Source: Steinernema hermaphroditum (taxonomy: Eukaryota > Nematoda > Chromadorea > Rhabditida > Steinernematidae). Taken from it: 64,000 nucleotides of DNA. Of this stretch, positions 45,812 through 60,813 are shown in pieces. Location: contig CM059625.1 of NCBI GenBank assembly GCA_030435675.1, positions 2,852,001 to 2,916,000 of the forward strand. The letters are read 5' to 3'. The stretch's first letter is position 1; each line of letters starts with the position of its first letter. The notes under the pieces were generated by a model. The model was not told where the DNA came from and ran no database searches. It saw nothing but the letters and a program-made list of their open reading frames with translations. The position numbers and the translations under genes were made by a program.

Positions 45812-45817
45812 AATAAA
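45812..45817 (+). terminator. Poly(A) signal of the dioxygenase gene
   Basis: AATAAA 35 bases after the stop codon. Confidence 0.65.
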
Positions 45818-47215
45818 TGATTTTCTCGTACATTGGCAGCCATATAAATAGGCGCACCCCTTAGGAAAAGTTCCAATTGCGGATTTACTCTGGATTTTCA
45901 AATTTGGGAACTACAACGAAGGCAGTTTCTAAAACATCCATCTACCGCCTAATATATAGTGAGATCAGGTAGATCAAATGGTGGGCACCCTACTGAGTCC
46001 GTTTAACCGTTTAGACTGACTATTCCGCATACATACGATTTGAAACCACCACAAACGGTGGGCAATGTTCGTTAGTTTAACAGCCTTTTTATGGATGTCC
46101 GTGATCCACTGAGCGGTCACTGGCTTCCTGTAATGCAATCAGATCTTCCCATCTTCTCGACAAAAAGGAACGGTTCACATACACTCCTTGGTGAACTGGG
46201 TTCCGATCTCAATCTCGAATAGAACTCACAGAATGGTTCACTTGCTTCTCAGTCTTCCGTGAGATCGCTCCTGTTCAATGCTTTTACTTTTCCATTTTTT
46301 ATGCGAGAACCATCAGCCTTCTAAACAACTGTGTTGTGGCACTACATTCTCCAGAACCTATATTCGCCCACCTTGCATGGTCTGGACATTTTCTATCGAA
46401 ATAGAATACGAATATGATTGGGAAATTAGTGAATGAAGTAAACGTGATAAACTGACGTGGGTCACAAAGATCAACGTTCCAATTTTTGCTGGGCGTGTTC
46501 CCACAGAAAAGTTTAAAAAACACCTCAAGCGTGGAAAGCGTTACAGTTTTGCTGCTTCTTGTCAGCACCCCCTTCGACGAGAACATTACACTTGTCGTTT
46601 CGAAATTTTAAAGAACATCCAAACCAGGTAAAAATCAAAAACGTGATTTGCGACGGTTTAATTCATTCGTCGGCACAAGCCGATTCTTACACAAAGAATG
46701 CAGAATTACGTCACCGGTGCGTTCGACGAAACCAGTAGAACACCGCTTTAAAGGTTCATATGAACCTTAAACGGTTCCCACATGAGAAGAAGGTAATACG
46801 TCACAGGCTCGTTGTCTACCTGGCATGGAGCCACTGGCTTCGATTTCAGGAAAAAAACCGCAACTTTGTGCTTCTGGCGGCGAAAAGATGCGCGCGCCTC
46901 CGTCTCACCGACGTCATCGCCTGTGCGCGTTGACCCCGAACGACGGAAACTGATTGATCGTGATCTTGTTGCGTGCAAGCATCTACCCTTTGCTGCCTTA
47001 CCGAGTTCCCCCCGTGGCTCGCTGCGCACATCTGGACGTCGTTTGTTACACGAATTTGTCGCGCATAAAAACTATTACAACCCCTCGAGTCTTTTGGTTG
47101 GTTGTGTTGAAACTTGTTCAATTTATTACAGCAAATTGGAGGTGTTGTTTTTCGCACTCGTGCCAATAAAACCCACCTTAGTACAGTGCTTCCAGCAGTC
47201 AGTCTCTTCACTAAC
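45818..47215. other. No supported gene (about 1.4 kb)
   Basis: Long overlapping frames on both strands at 46812-47268 occupy the GC-richer flank directly upstream of the glycine-rich gene and look like promoter/leader sequence, not protein. Confidence 0.35.
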
Positions 47216-49152
47216 ATGCGTTTGTGTCTTCTTGTGTTGCCCTTGATTGGGTTCGTCTCTGCGGACATCGATGATTTGGAAAGTCAAGGTAGGTCAAAGC
47301 GTAAAATGTATACGGTTTGAAATATAGTGTTAGAAGCACACTAGACTCAAATAGAGATTAATTTGCATATACTTCATAGGTAAGTATAGGGACAATAATG
47401 TTCTGCTTTCCAAAAAGTATATGTCGTTCGCGAAATCATTTCCTTGCTCACTAAAAGGTATACACTTTGTTGAGATGTACCATGTGACCAATTGCGGAAA
47501 GGCGATGAGAATCTTGTTTTTGCACCTGAGTGGTGACTGCCGTGCACCTGATACACCTGAGAAGTGACCGATATAGGATATGAGCTTAGTGCGGCCAATC
47601 AACACATGCATTCTAGCTGACTTTTTTCATTAATGTAGAGCACCCTTTTGGAATCTAAGTGTGTCACTGACATAAGCCAGCTCCGGGTAGGGCAATTACA
47701 GTACATCACTGAATGTCAAAAATGCGTCGAATCCGTTCATTACTGTCTTGTCAGCGGATTCAACCTCTTGCCACACTCTGATGTGGTTTTCTCACAGTAT
47801 ATATCTCTTAGATGCTGTATTATATCAGGGATGCTCCAATCTGGAGACGACCAATTTCTGTTCTTGTGAGCTTAGCCAAAGGATCATTACGTAGAACGAA
47901 AACTTGACATAAAAAGGCTATATATACAGAGAAGGTGCTGTCGTATAGGAATATTCTATGCTCTGAATATTCTAGAACACCACTTTAAACGATTCTTTTC
48001 CATCTTCTCCAAATGATCTGTAACAATTCGTCACAGAAGATCCCTTTAAGATCGATACGCCTTTTAGCTTCTTTGCACACTACAATGGGCAGAAGTCGCT
48101 CTTTATGTCTTTTTTGATAGAATGAAGAATCATCTCTATGCCCTGCTCACGACAGTTAACGTTTTGAAGAAAAATGTCAAGAGGACGCTAGGCGAACGAA
48201 TGATCTTAAACCGTAAACCGTGACGATCGCCAAACTTCTGTGTAACATTCCAAATATAGCCTCAGTGTTCAGCAGTAAACAAAACCTGTTCAAAGTTTGA
48301 CGAATGTCTGTATAATCCGATTACGTTCTGTTCAGTCAATTAACAAGAAACGTTGTTAACATAATGCGTTCAAGTACCGAACTAATGTGACCTCTTTCAG
48401 TTCGAGAGCGACGGGACTCGATAATGGGATTCGTCTGCAGTCGCAAGTCGGACTTATCGTTTTGTAAACCGCATGTGAACAAACCCATCAAAAAGCCATT
48501 GTAAGATAGAGTTTTGTTCGCAAAAACACTATAGACCTGCAGATACATCCCGCCACCGATTCCCCACTCTACCAGAGCTCCAGTGCCATTCCCTGGATTG
48601 TCCGAGCAGTCGCGACCTTCAACCTTCAAACCCCGAAGTGGAAGAGTTCAAACAACTGGCGATTGGGCCGACGAGAACTCGTGGAATGTTCAACCTCAGC
48701 GACAGACTCGTCCTAGAGGACAGACGAGAACTCAGAATCAGATGCCAGACATCGGGCTCAGCAACCCGAACTGGAACGCTAATCCCGGCTTCGACCAGAG
48801 CGTCAGAGGCACGGGCGCTGGAGGCGGAGGCGGCAACGCTGTTGGCATTGGCAGTGGCGTAAATGCCGGTCCTGTTGGAGTCAACGGTGGTCTTGGACTG
48901 AACTTCCCTGGCCTCGGAGGAAGTGGCGGAGGCAGCCCAGCAGCAGGTGGAGCCGGAAACGGCGGAGTTGGAGTGGGAAGTGGAGTCGGTGTAGGACCAG
49001 TGGGAGTGAATAGTGGACTGGGAATTGGTGCTCCCGGAATCGGAGGTCTTGGCGGCGGCCGGGGACTCTTCGGCATCAGTTCGGGGGTCGGAGTCAGTGC
49101 ACCATTCGTCGGGCCGATCGGTATTAGCAGTGGTCTCGGAATTGGAAAATGA
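47216..49152 (+). CDS. Secreted glycine-rich protein (260 aa)
   Basis: Exons 47216-47288, 48401-48500 and 48543-49152; phases 1 and 2 match. The start MRLCLLVLPLIGFVSA is a clear signal peptide, followed by an acidic bit and a dibasic RERRDS. A two-Cys segment (GFVCSRKSDLSFCKPHVN) leads to a Pro-rich then Gln/Arg/Thr-rich linker. The C-terminal ~120 residues are Gly/Val/Ser-rich, with imperfect repeats around GIGSG, GPVGVN and SGLGIG. This is the composition of extracellular structural or cuticle/matrix proteins; function is inferred only. The first intron is 1.1 kb, the longest in any gene here, and contains a heat-shock-like element and TATA box. The exon 2 join was chosen because it alone keeps phase with both neighbours. 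Confidence 0.75.
47919..47978 (-). promoter_or_regulatory. Orphan heat-shock element plus TATA box (minus orientation)
   Basis: GAATATTCTAGAA at 47965-47977 is a perfect three-pentamer heat-shock element (GAAnnTTCnnGAA). A further GAATATTC lies at 47949-47956. Read on the minus strand, a TATATATA box (47919-47926) follows about 38 bases downstream, the usual order of a heat-shock promoter. It lies inside intron 1 of the glycine-rich gene. No chaperone-like frame is visible downstream on the minus strand; the first ATG frame is only about 20 codons. Confidence 0.5.
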
Positions 49153-49216
49153 TCTGATGTTAAGTACAACTGTGTATAGATATTTTGTACATATACTCCT
49201 TCTATTGTACAGATGA

Positions 49217-49222
49217 AATAAA
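49217..49222 (+). terminator. Poly(A) signal of the glycine-rich gene
   Basis: AATAAA 64 bases after the stop codon. Confidence 0.65.
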
Positions 49223-50066
49223 GTCTTCTATCCAATTTATAGTCCGACGGCTTGGTCAGAACAACGATAACAGATTAGAATTGATGAAGGTGTCTCCACG
49301 GTTGTATAGTCTAAAGAAAACTGAAAATATGAGACTGCTGTTTGATAACATGATTTGCCGATCGCATGTCGAATCAAACCTATCAAAAATCCTCTCTAAA
49401 ATCATCGCGAAGAAACCCCTTACCTGAAATAATACGCGTGACACTCACCACCTTATTATACTGTTAACTTTTTAGGACCTATTACTGTCAGGTAGGATCG
49501 CTTCCGACCTTCTTGTTTGGGAATTCGATGCAATAAACCTTGTTCTATGAAAGTTCACCAAAACCGCGAGCATATCATGTACGATTTTAACTTTTCCTGT
49601 GTTCGCAAGAGCAGAAGGTTTCGTCGGACTGCTCATCGCAAACGATAAAGAGGCCCATTTGAAAATTTTTTCAAATCCGTGTTCTAGTGAAAGCTGGCGA
49701 CACACACTCAACCGGTCGTCCGAAACGGTGGATTGTGCAAAAATAGAACTTTCCTCCACAACCTCTCCCCGCCCACTCGCGACGACGAAATCGGCGCTGT
49801 CCCGAGATTGATCGACGGCGATTGATTTCATTGTTGCAAAGGGGAAATGCAACGGCGCCATGGCGTAATCCCGTCTGTTGTGACCCATATGCCCGAAAAG
49901 AGAGAACCCGAACGCCCCATACCGAAACCCGATCTTAAATTGGTTAATTGGGTCAAATTGTTGAAAAGAAAAACGCAAGTCCCGCGCGCTTACCTGTGCG
50001 ATATCATTGATAATCCCGGCGGAATATCTCCCACTCGATTCTCGACTGTCTGTCTGCAGCAGCAAA
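49223..50066. other. Upstream region of the C6-like gene
   Basis: A 204-codon minus-strand frame (49472-50086) spans this flank and runs into the next gene's first exon on the opposite strand; I do not support it as a gene. TTGATAATC near 50010, about 55 bases before the next start codon, is a GATA-type site. Confidence 0.4.
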
Positions 50067-50728
50067 ATGGTTAAAAGTGTGATCATTGTCTCTCTGCTGC
50101 TCTTAGAGTGTGTCTATGTGTCGTTGGCCTGTATGGCCACGCAGCCGCCTACGACCCAGACTACCACTACTACCACACCCCGTAAGCTAGAAAGCTTATT
50201 TGAGCTGTGCAAAAACGATATGTTTCAGTTTGCTGCGACCCCATTGATCTTAACAACCCCAGACGTGTACCTCCCCCATCTGGCACGCCTGGAGCCTCTC
50301 TTGATGAGTGCTCGATTTTGCGCCGTGTAGTTCGAGGACATTGCCCGAAGCAGGCCAGTTTGATCTGTGTGAAAGCCCCGGCTACTCAGGTTAGAATGAA
50401 TGTTTTCACTTCAACTATTGCTGCATTTAGGTCCAAAACGTTATTTTGCAAATCCTAAACGGTAATACCCTGGTCGCATCGAACAGTGGAGCCACGAAGA
50501 CGGAACTTACGGTAGCACCCCTACCTTAATTCTGATTTTATTCATGTCTTGCAGATCGTTTGCACTCCGAACGGATGGCGATTCCGTTCAGGTGGCCAGG
50601 ACTTCCCGTTCACCGCTGTCAGCTGCAGTCAAGCAACAACTTCCTCCGGAGATTATGTTGACAACGACTACGACTTCGACCACCATCATCATAGCCGCGA
50701 AAAGTACGGCAACAGCCGATGGTGGTAA
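50067..50728 (+). CDS. Secreted C6/DUF281-like nematode protein (176 aa)
   Basis: Exons 50067-50181, 50229-50389, 50431-50511 and 50555-50728; phases 1, 0, 0. The start [21 protein letters not shown] is a signal peptide, followed by [17 protein letters not shown], the Cys plus Thr-run opening common in nematode C6/DUF281 proteins. The domain has [44 protein letters not shown] and [10 protein letters not shown] with regularly spaced cysteines. The tail is Asp/Tyr/His-rich ([18 protein letters not shown]), with four consecutive His that might bind metal. The family is secreted or surface-associated; its molecular role is unknown to me. The family call rests on motif layout from memory. Confidence 0.75.
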
Positions 50729-50815
50729 AGTTGCGTTAACGCTATTAACAAAACCAAACAGACATGCCAAATACGTATTGTAAATGTTAATGATAATAAT
50801 ATGTGTCAACTGAAA

Positions 50816-50821
50816 AATAAA
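50816..50821 (+). terminator. Poly(A) signal of the C6-like gene
   Basis: AATAAA 88 bases after the stop codon. Confidence 0.6.
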
Positions 50822-51737
50822 GACCACTACTATTTTATTATTTTTCTGTTTTGCAAGAACGCGATGTTCTCTCTGCCGCTGTCGCTCGTGGTGATGGATC
50901 TATTGGGATGCCGCCGATTACTGGATCGGCGGACACCTATCCTTGACGTATTACTTTAAAAGGATTAGGAGTTCTGTATCGATCTGTGCATTGAACAAAA
51001 AGTACGGATGTTTCTTTCATGTGCAGCAACGTGCGAAATGAAAGTGACAGTTCTTTGTGTCTCCCGCCGATTGTGACGGACGGCTGGAAGGGTAGCCTAA
51101 TTACGCAATGAAAGTGGAGTAAAAGTTGTGGAGACGGTTTGCGACAAGACAATGCGTAGTGGAAATGAAGACGAACCGCTTCTTTTCAATGACTAAGAAG
51201 AAAACGTGGTATTCCTGACAGGGTTTACCGTATATATTCCCAAACAAACGGCACTATACTGGGTAGTATGCCTCATATATTTGTCAGAAAGACACAAATC
51301 ACGCTCTTGCTGCTTTTCTACCTCTGGCTGGAGACGATATTCAATTAGATTGATCAGCGGCCCCATTAGCTTGCGCGAGCATCAGAAGAGAGACGCAGGC
51401 GACAGGAGCGGAATGAACGACGCGCATCCCATCATTGGAGCAGCTGCTGGCGCAAATATCGGTTCTTCGGCTTCTCGGAGCGGCGCGGGCGGAGTCGGAC
51501 GGAGGTGACTGGCTTCTTAGCAAGAGGATGGAACTACGACTCCCTGGTGTCTTCAAGTCTTCTGGGAGCCGGAGCCATCATTCAGCCATTTTTTTTTGCT
51601 AAACCACTTTCGTTCAAAATCGTCAAGATGTCTATCGTCTGAACCTTAGGAGAAACTGAATAGAGTCACGGTATTGTCAAAGTACAGCGGCTATAGTAAT
51701 ATAGTAATAGAAGAATTTATGTTGATCCAGATCAAAT
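50822..51737. other. No firm gene; coding-like patch at 51340-51590
   Basis: Around 51407-51508 a plus frame reads MNDAHPIIGAAAGANIGSSA and ends shortly after in a Gly/Arg-rich stretch. A second frame just downstream (NYDSLVSSSLLGAGA) looks similar in composition. They could be the end of a small Gly/Ala-rich secreted gene, but I find no signal-peptide exon or splice chain. Confidence 0.25.
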
Positions 51738-52209
51738 TTAGGCATACTGACAGGTGTGCTTCAAGAGCTTAGTGCAGACTTTCGAGGGGTTCTTGTCGGT
51801 TTCACCCTTGACGAACTTGTAAAGTCCGTCGGCGAGGCCACGGCAGACATCATCCAACAATCCGCTGTGGAGGTACGAGTCGCATTTGTTGTCCAGTTGC
51901 TGGTCGACCCACTCTTCGTCACAGTCGGCGTACATCTCGGCGATCTCGGCCAGATCGAGGCACATCTCGCAGATGACGTTGGCGCCTGGAATCACAGCAT
52001 AAAACCTTTTTAATTCAGTTTGAGGAACATACCGTCGGCGCTGACGCGCTTTCCGAAGTTGGGTCTCTTCTGCATCAGACCGCATTTCGGGCCATCCGGC
52101 TTGGCTGGGATGTGGAGGGCAGAGGCAATGGCCACAACAGCGACAAGGGCTACAATATTTCTTTGAGATAACAGAAGCACATGTTACACTTACCGACGAG
52201 AACCTTCAT
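51738..52209 (-). CDS. Saposin-like secreted protein (caenopore-type)
   Basis: Minus-strand exons 52209-52194, 52149-52033 and 51985-51738; phases 1 and 1, 126 aa. The signal peptide MKVLVALVAVVAIASALH is split by the first intron. A short basic propeptide-like stretch (GLMQKRPNFGKRVSADG) precedes a saposin-B domain: VICEMCLDLAEIAEMYADC, NKCDSYLHSGLLDDVC and KVCTKLLKHTCQYA. The Cys-x2-Cys start and the last Cys pair are typical. Two cysteines beyond the classic six are present (KCG and YADC), perhaps forming an extra bridge. Single-domain saposins in nematodes (SPP/caenopores) are gut effector proteins acting on membranes of ingested microbes; the GATA sites upstream fit intestinal expression (inference). 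Confidence 0.88.
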
Positions 52210-52256
52210 TGTGAAGTGATCGAAACTGAATCTGAACTGTTCAGCGCGAACTATCG

Positions 52257-52354
52257 TTTTATAGCCTCACGTGATAAGGCTATGGCGGGCTGTGGACCAG
52301 GATGTGTGCAAACGTCAATGCAACCAACACACATGGCGATAGTATGATAAGAGT
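52257..52354 (-). promoter_or_regulatory. TATA box and GATA sites upstream of the saposin gene
   Basis: On the minus strand, CTATAAAA (52257-52264) lies about 50 bases before the start codon. TGATAAG-type GATA sites read on the plus strand at 52272-52278 and 52345-52351. In nematodes TGATAAG sites near the start are the mark of intestine-expressed genes. Confidence 0.6.
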
Positions 52355-52680
52355 AGAATTTTGTGGATCGAGTGTCATCGGAAAAGTCAGGCGACGACAA
52401 TGAATCCTGTTTTCTATCGCAGAATTTACTTTGGACGATGATTTGTTAGAGATCTTTATGATGTGGCCGTAGCTATGTGGACCACATCCTTTTGGTCAAT
52501 TGCAGACTATATAACTAAACCTCAGTCCATCAGACAGTACACAATTTGTCAAGCGATTCAGCAATCTGATCTTTAGCTTTATGGCTTTTTCGCTATTTGA
52601 TCTGCAGAGAGCTACAGATGCGATTTGCGCCAAGACGGTCCTTGAGAAAAGACGGTCCCACCCTGTATTGTGATGGAGAC

Positions 52681-52807
52681 TAGAGCTGTCGGCTTGGATT
52701 GGAACTCGGATAATCCGAATCCGAATCCGACACATCGGACTATTCGAATCCGAAATTACTGTTATATCCGATGATCCGATTCCGAAATCGGAAATCCGGC
52801 AGCTCTG
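52681..52807. mobile_element. Small degenerate hAT-like MITE
   Basis: The ends TAGAGCTGTCGG (52681) and CCGGCAGCTCTG (ending 52807) are imperfect inverted repeats. The flanks ATGGAGAC and TTGGTGAC agree at 6 of 8 bases, as an aged 8-bp target duplication would. The interior is packed with ATCCGAATCCG-type repeats, like the subterminal motifs of hAT MITEs. No coding capacity. Confidence 0.55.
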
Positions 52808-53173
52808 TTGGTGACATGTTGAATGTAAAAACAGCACCTTAGTCGGTCTGTAACAGATAAGGAGTACCTAGAACGACGACGCTTCAAGCAGTCGTCAACC
52901 ATGTTGTTCGTAACATTGTTTCCATGTAATACACTAGACGAGGAACAGAATTTTATAAAAACATCGACTCATAATTATGAGATAACAGTGTATGGAACAA
53001 TTTCACCGTGCCGATGCTGGCGCTTGTATGTATGAGCACGTAAAACAGAAGTTGGAGGACTTGTAGCGATCGAATGAAATAACAACATATAACAACTGAA
53101 GTGGGGACTAAGACAAGTGTTCTTGTTGAAGTGACGATATATTTACATGAGTATCGAACTTTGGGCTTTAGCG

Positions 53174-55284
<2,111 letters not shown>

Positions 55285-56386
55285 TCTTTGATGGGAGTGG
55301 TCGGATTCTGAAATCAAGAATATTAAATAATGGAAGTTACGTGAGTGCCACGGAAGTACGGCCGAAACACGTTATGTAAGCCACGGAATAAGCGGAAACT
55401 AGGAGACGAGTGTCATCAACACCGTAGTTGGCCAGGCTAATGGCAACGGATATATAGGGGTGGATAACACGTTACGATCAATGAGTCACTGAAAAGCAGC
55501 ACGATTGGCGTTCTGGCCAGCACTAAAACAGGACATAAATATACGTCAAAAACTGTATAGCTGTAGCAATGATCTTGAAAATTCCGGGGGCATTTTGATG
55601 ATTAACTACTTGGTATTTCTCGAGGAATTACTTGTTCAGTAGCAGAATTCAAAGATGATAGGCAATACGACTGACTGTTTACGTTCGAAACAACAAGGAA
55701 TCGGTGTTGTTCAACAGCTCCTTCATACGGTAGTCCTTACAGGTTTTGTCGGTCAAGCAAGCCACCGAAGATAATCGTCTGATTTAGAGGAATATGTGGT
55801 TAATCTCCTAACATTTCCTGAAAAAAACGGATCATCATGTAGTGGATTTTCACGGCAAAGCCGAGCGTCGAGTAAAATGCTTCAAGGTCACCTAAAAACC
55901 ACAAGAAATAAGCTACCGCTTTTGAAGAGCTCCTGCCCTGCTGGAAACACAATTTTGTGGATTGGATCGTTTCATTTTCGGCCCGCCAATAAAGAAGTGC
56001 GACATTTTGACAACTAAACAAAAAAGGCGCCAAAATTTGGCAAGTCCGTTGGCAGAGTATTTGATGCATAGCAATGCACAGAACATCGTTTGTCGGGGAA
56101 TATCAGCGAATCAGGTGCAATTGAGCGTTTCGTGGTGGAGACATGATATTCGCAGCCCATGCAGATCACTAATGTAAACCGTCATACGGAGCTTTGTGGT
56201 CGGCTGATCGCACTCCATTGACGAATTGGCACGCGGTCAACAATGTGAAAGCGCGCGGCTCCCGCAGCGACCGTCTTGATATCGGCGGATGGAAGTGTAA
56301 TTTCGCATTGCTTCTCTACCGTTTTAGCGCTCGATTTATTGCACTGCTCTGCAACCCTCTTGTTTGGGCGTAATTAAATAATTAAA
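55285..56386. other. Divergent intergenic region between the WDR5 paralogues
   Basis: 1.1 kb between the two start codons, so promoters for both genes must lie here, apart from any trans-splicing outron. Frames at 55796-56069 on both strands are mutual shadows. Confidence 0.5.
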
Positions 56387-58592
<2,206 letters not shown>

Positions 58593-58736
58593 TACCCTTT
58601 GATACTCATGTACATACTAGAAACTGTTCGTTGTCCTGCTCTGTGCCTACTTACCTTCTCAGTGGAGTCTACATAACTTATGGCGATTCGCATTCCCTTA
58701 CGTTGCACACAGCCGCTGGCGTTTGTTCTCATGTCT

Positions 58737-58742
58737 AATAAA
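58737..58742 (+). terminator. Poly(A) signal of the plus-strand WDR5 copy
   Basis: AATAAA 144 bases after the stop codon. Confidence 0.6.
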
Positions 58743-59920
58743 GTTTTCTTGTGTGAAAGCGCGCAGATTTGGCTGACTTCATTCTAAGAGCTACGTCTTT
58801 CTTCACAATTTGTTCGCTGATCTCGAAGTAGCCCCGCTGCCTCTTCGCCAGCACAAAGACCTGAGACTTGGAGCTACATTTACAGGATTTGTTTGCAGCG
58901 GCCAAAGGAATTTCGCCGTACAGGACGTCACACAGGCACAATATATTCATTATCACAGCATAGTCATTTGTTATCATTTGGCATCGGTGTTAGAGGAAGT
59001 ATCGGAATCGAAGCTATCAGTTTGTACGGAGCGAAGAGGTTGGCTTGCGATGATTGCGCAGACGGTGGAGCCCAGGACACGGACTAGCTCCCTTCATCGG
59101 AGCTGCTGGAGTCTTGGACGATGTGAGATATGTGCATGACACACGATTAGATTGCTTACATATAATGTTTACAGCATCAACGACAGACATAGAATTCATG
59201 TGCTTATTTACCCCTTCAGTATGCTTAACACTAACTGTCATCGCAGAAGTTAAGAGTTATACGGCTATAAGTAACAGCTATTTATAGTCATAGAACTGTC
59301 ACTCTCCGTTGAACAAAACGTTGACGTTTCATCTCGGTTAGACCCTGGTCAGCAAGCGAAACTACTTAGCTGGTGGCGATTTGGCTTGAGCAACATAGTG
59401 CCTTTGCTCTGAGCTCGTAGATCACCGATCCCTGCTAGAGCCGCATGGCTCAGGATCAGGTGACATTCATTTGAAGCCCTCTAAGCAAAGATCAAACACG
59501 TTGGCGCCATGACGCGAGTGTGAACATTTGCCTGTTGTGCGTTCGCATCCTGATTTCTAATTCCTGCATCTCTTTTTGCGAGTGCAATCGACCTGACGGG
59601 GTGCCAAAAGGTATTTAGTGAACTGATAGAGGTGACGTCGCTGTCATTCTGTTTCTATGTCGGTGAGTGACATTGACACAGCAACATGCAGGAAAAGAGT
59701 GTGAAGAGGACCATATCGATCACCTGCACTCTCCCTGTATGCACGGTTTGATAGCGCCTTTGTTCTATTGATAATTTGTGATCCACTCATGACTTCTATT
59801 GCGTATTTCGCAATCCACGTCTAATAAAAAAAGCGATGCGCTGCTTCGATGCATTACAAACGGGTTGATAAGAGCTCTGGTACATAAGTGCGATTCTCCC
59901 TCCTGGAAACATTTGATAAC
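58743..59920. other. No supported gene (about 1.2 kb)
   Basis: Short opposing frames only; flank between the WDR5 copy and the kinase gene. Confidence 0.35.
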
Positions 59921-60802
59921 ATGGCCTTCCCTACACCTCCCCAGTCTCCCTCTTCGAACAGAAGCACTTCTCGTGAAGGATCGGTTTTCGGAAGTCCACG
60001 AGGACCTGTGCGACTTGTATCGAAGCTAGGACGAGGATCGTTCGGATCTGTCTACAAGGGAATGATGAAAGACGGGACAAAGTGCGCTGTCAAAGTGGTC
60101 TCCTATGATAGCTGCATGGACGCGTTCGATTTCGAGCACGAAGCCGAAATTTTGGAGGAACTCCAGCGAAATTCGAAGCGATTACGCAACGAACATATCG
60201 TTGACTTCGATGGAAGCGGTTGCGAAGAAGACAAAGTCGGATTGTTCTTTTTCCCGCTCGCCGACCATGGATCGTTAGAAGAGTACGTCCGCAATGTGGG
60301 AGGTCGTCTGGATGGGGCGCAAAGTCGCAGACTACTTTATCAACTTAACGACGGGCTGGCCTACATCCACTCGATCGGCATCTATCATCGCGACATTAAG
60401 CCGGCAAACGTGTTGATGGTATCAGACAGGCAACTTCAAATCGCCGACTTTGGACGTTCAGTCATCGAGCGCTCCGGGAATGTCCCTATTTTGACAGACT
60501 CGAAGGGCACTCGACCGTTTCATCCGCCTGAAGCGTTCACTGGAAAAGGGTTTAAAGCGGATGATGGAGATCTCTGGGCAGCTGTAATCACCTATATAAC
60601 AATTTCATGCGGATCGATTCCATGGAAGTTGGCTACTCTCGACGATCCGCAATTTTCGGCCTTCCAACAACGGGACTTTTGTACTTTCTGGACACCACTC
60701 GAGGACTACATTCACGACATTATCCAACATCTAAAGATTAATGCGTCTGAACGTACGAAAAACGAGATCTATTGCGAAAAATTAAGATATTATCGGCAAT
60801 GA
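59921..60802 (+). CDS. Intronless protein kinase (293 aa)
   Basis: A single uninterrupted frame encodes a complete Ser/Thr-type kinase domain. A Ser/Pro-rich N-tail (PTPPQSPSSNRSTS) precedes the glycine loop LGRGSFGSVYKG (~36-47). AVKVV carries the ATP-binding Lys (~58), EAEILEEL the alpha-C Glu (~76), YHRDIKPANVL the catalytic Asp (~158), and ADFGRS the metal-binding Asp (~176). RPFHPPEAF stands in for APE. All catalytic residues are present, so it should be active. HRDIKPAN indicates Ser/Thr specificity; I cannot assign the family. The absence of introns, when almost every other gene here has several, suggests retrocopy origin. I used this ATG because the frame upstream to 59888 begins only with GTG. 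AATAAA follows six bases after the stop. Confidence 0.9.
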   Translation: MAFPTPPQSPSSNRSTSREGSVFGSPRGPVRLVSKLGRGSFGSVYKGMMKDGTKCAVKVVSYDSCMDAFDFEHEAEILEELQRNSKRLRNEHIVDFDGSGCEEDKVGLFFFPLADHGSLEEYVRNVGGRLDGAQSRRLLYQLNDGLAYIHSIGIYHRDIKPANVLMVSDRQLQIADFGRSVIERSGNVPILTDSKGTRPFHPPEAFTGKGFKADDGDLWAAVITYITISCGSIPWKLATLDDPQFSAFQQRDFCTFWTPLEDYIHDIIQHLKINASERTKNEIYCEKLRYYRQ

Positions 60803-60807
60803 ACGTG

Positions 60808-60813
60808 AATAAA
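60808..60813 (+). terminator. Poly(A) signal of the kinase gene
   Basis: AATAAA five bases past the TGA stop, so the 3' UTR must be very short. Confidence 0.6.

Noticed and set aside
46812..47268. Overlapping 144- and 140-codon frames on opposite strands
   Set aside because: They cannot both be real and neither has motifs; they cover the GC-rich flank upstream of the glycine-rich gene.
48738..49235. 165-codon proline-rich minus frame
   Set aside because: It is the antisense of the glycine-rich exon, where Gly codons read as Pro on the other strand.
49472..50086. 204-codon minus-strand frame
   Set aside because: It overlaps the promoter and first exon of the C6-like gene on the opposite strand and has no recognisable motif or splice context; probably a shadow.
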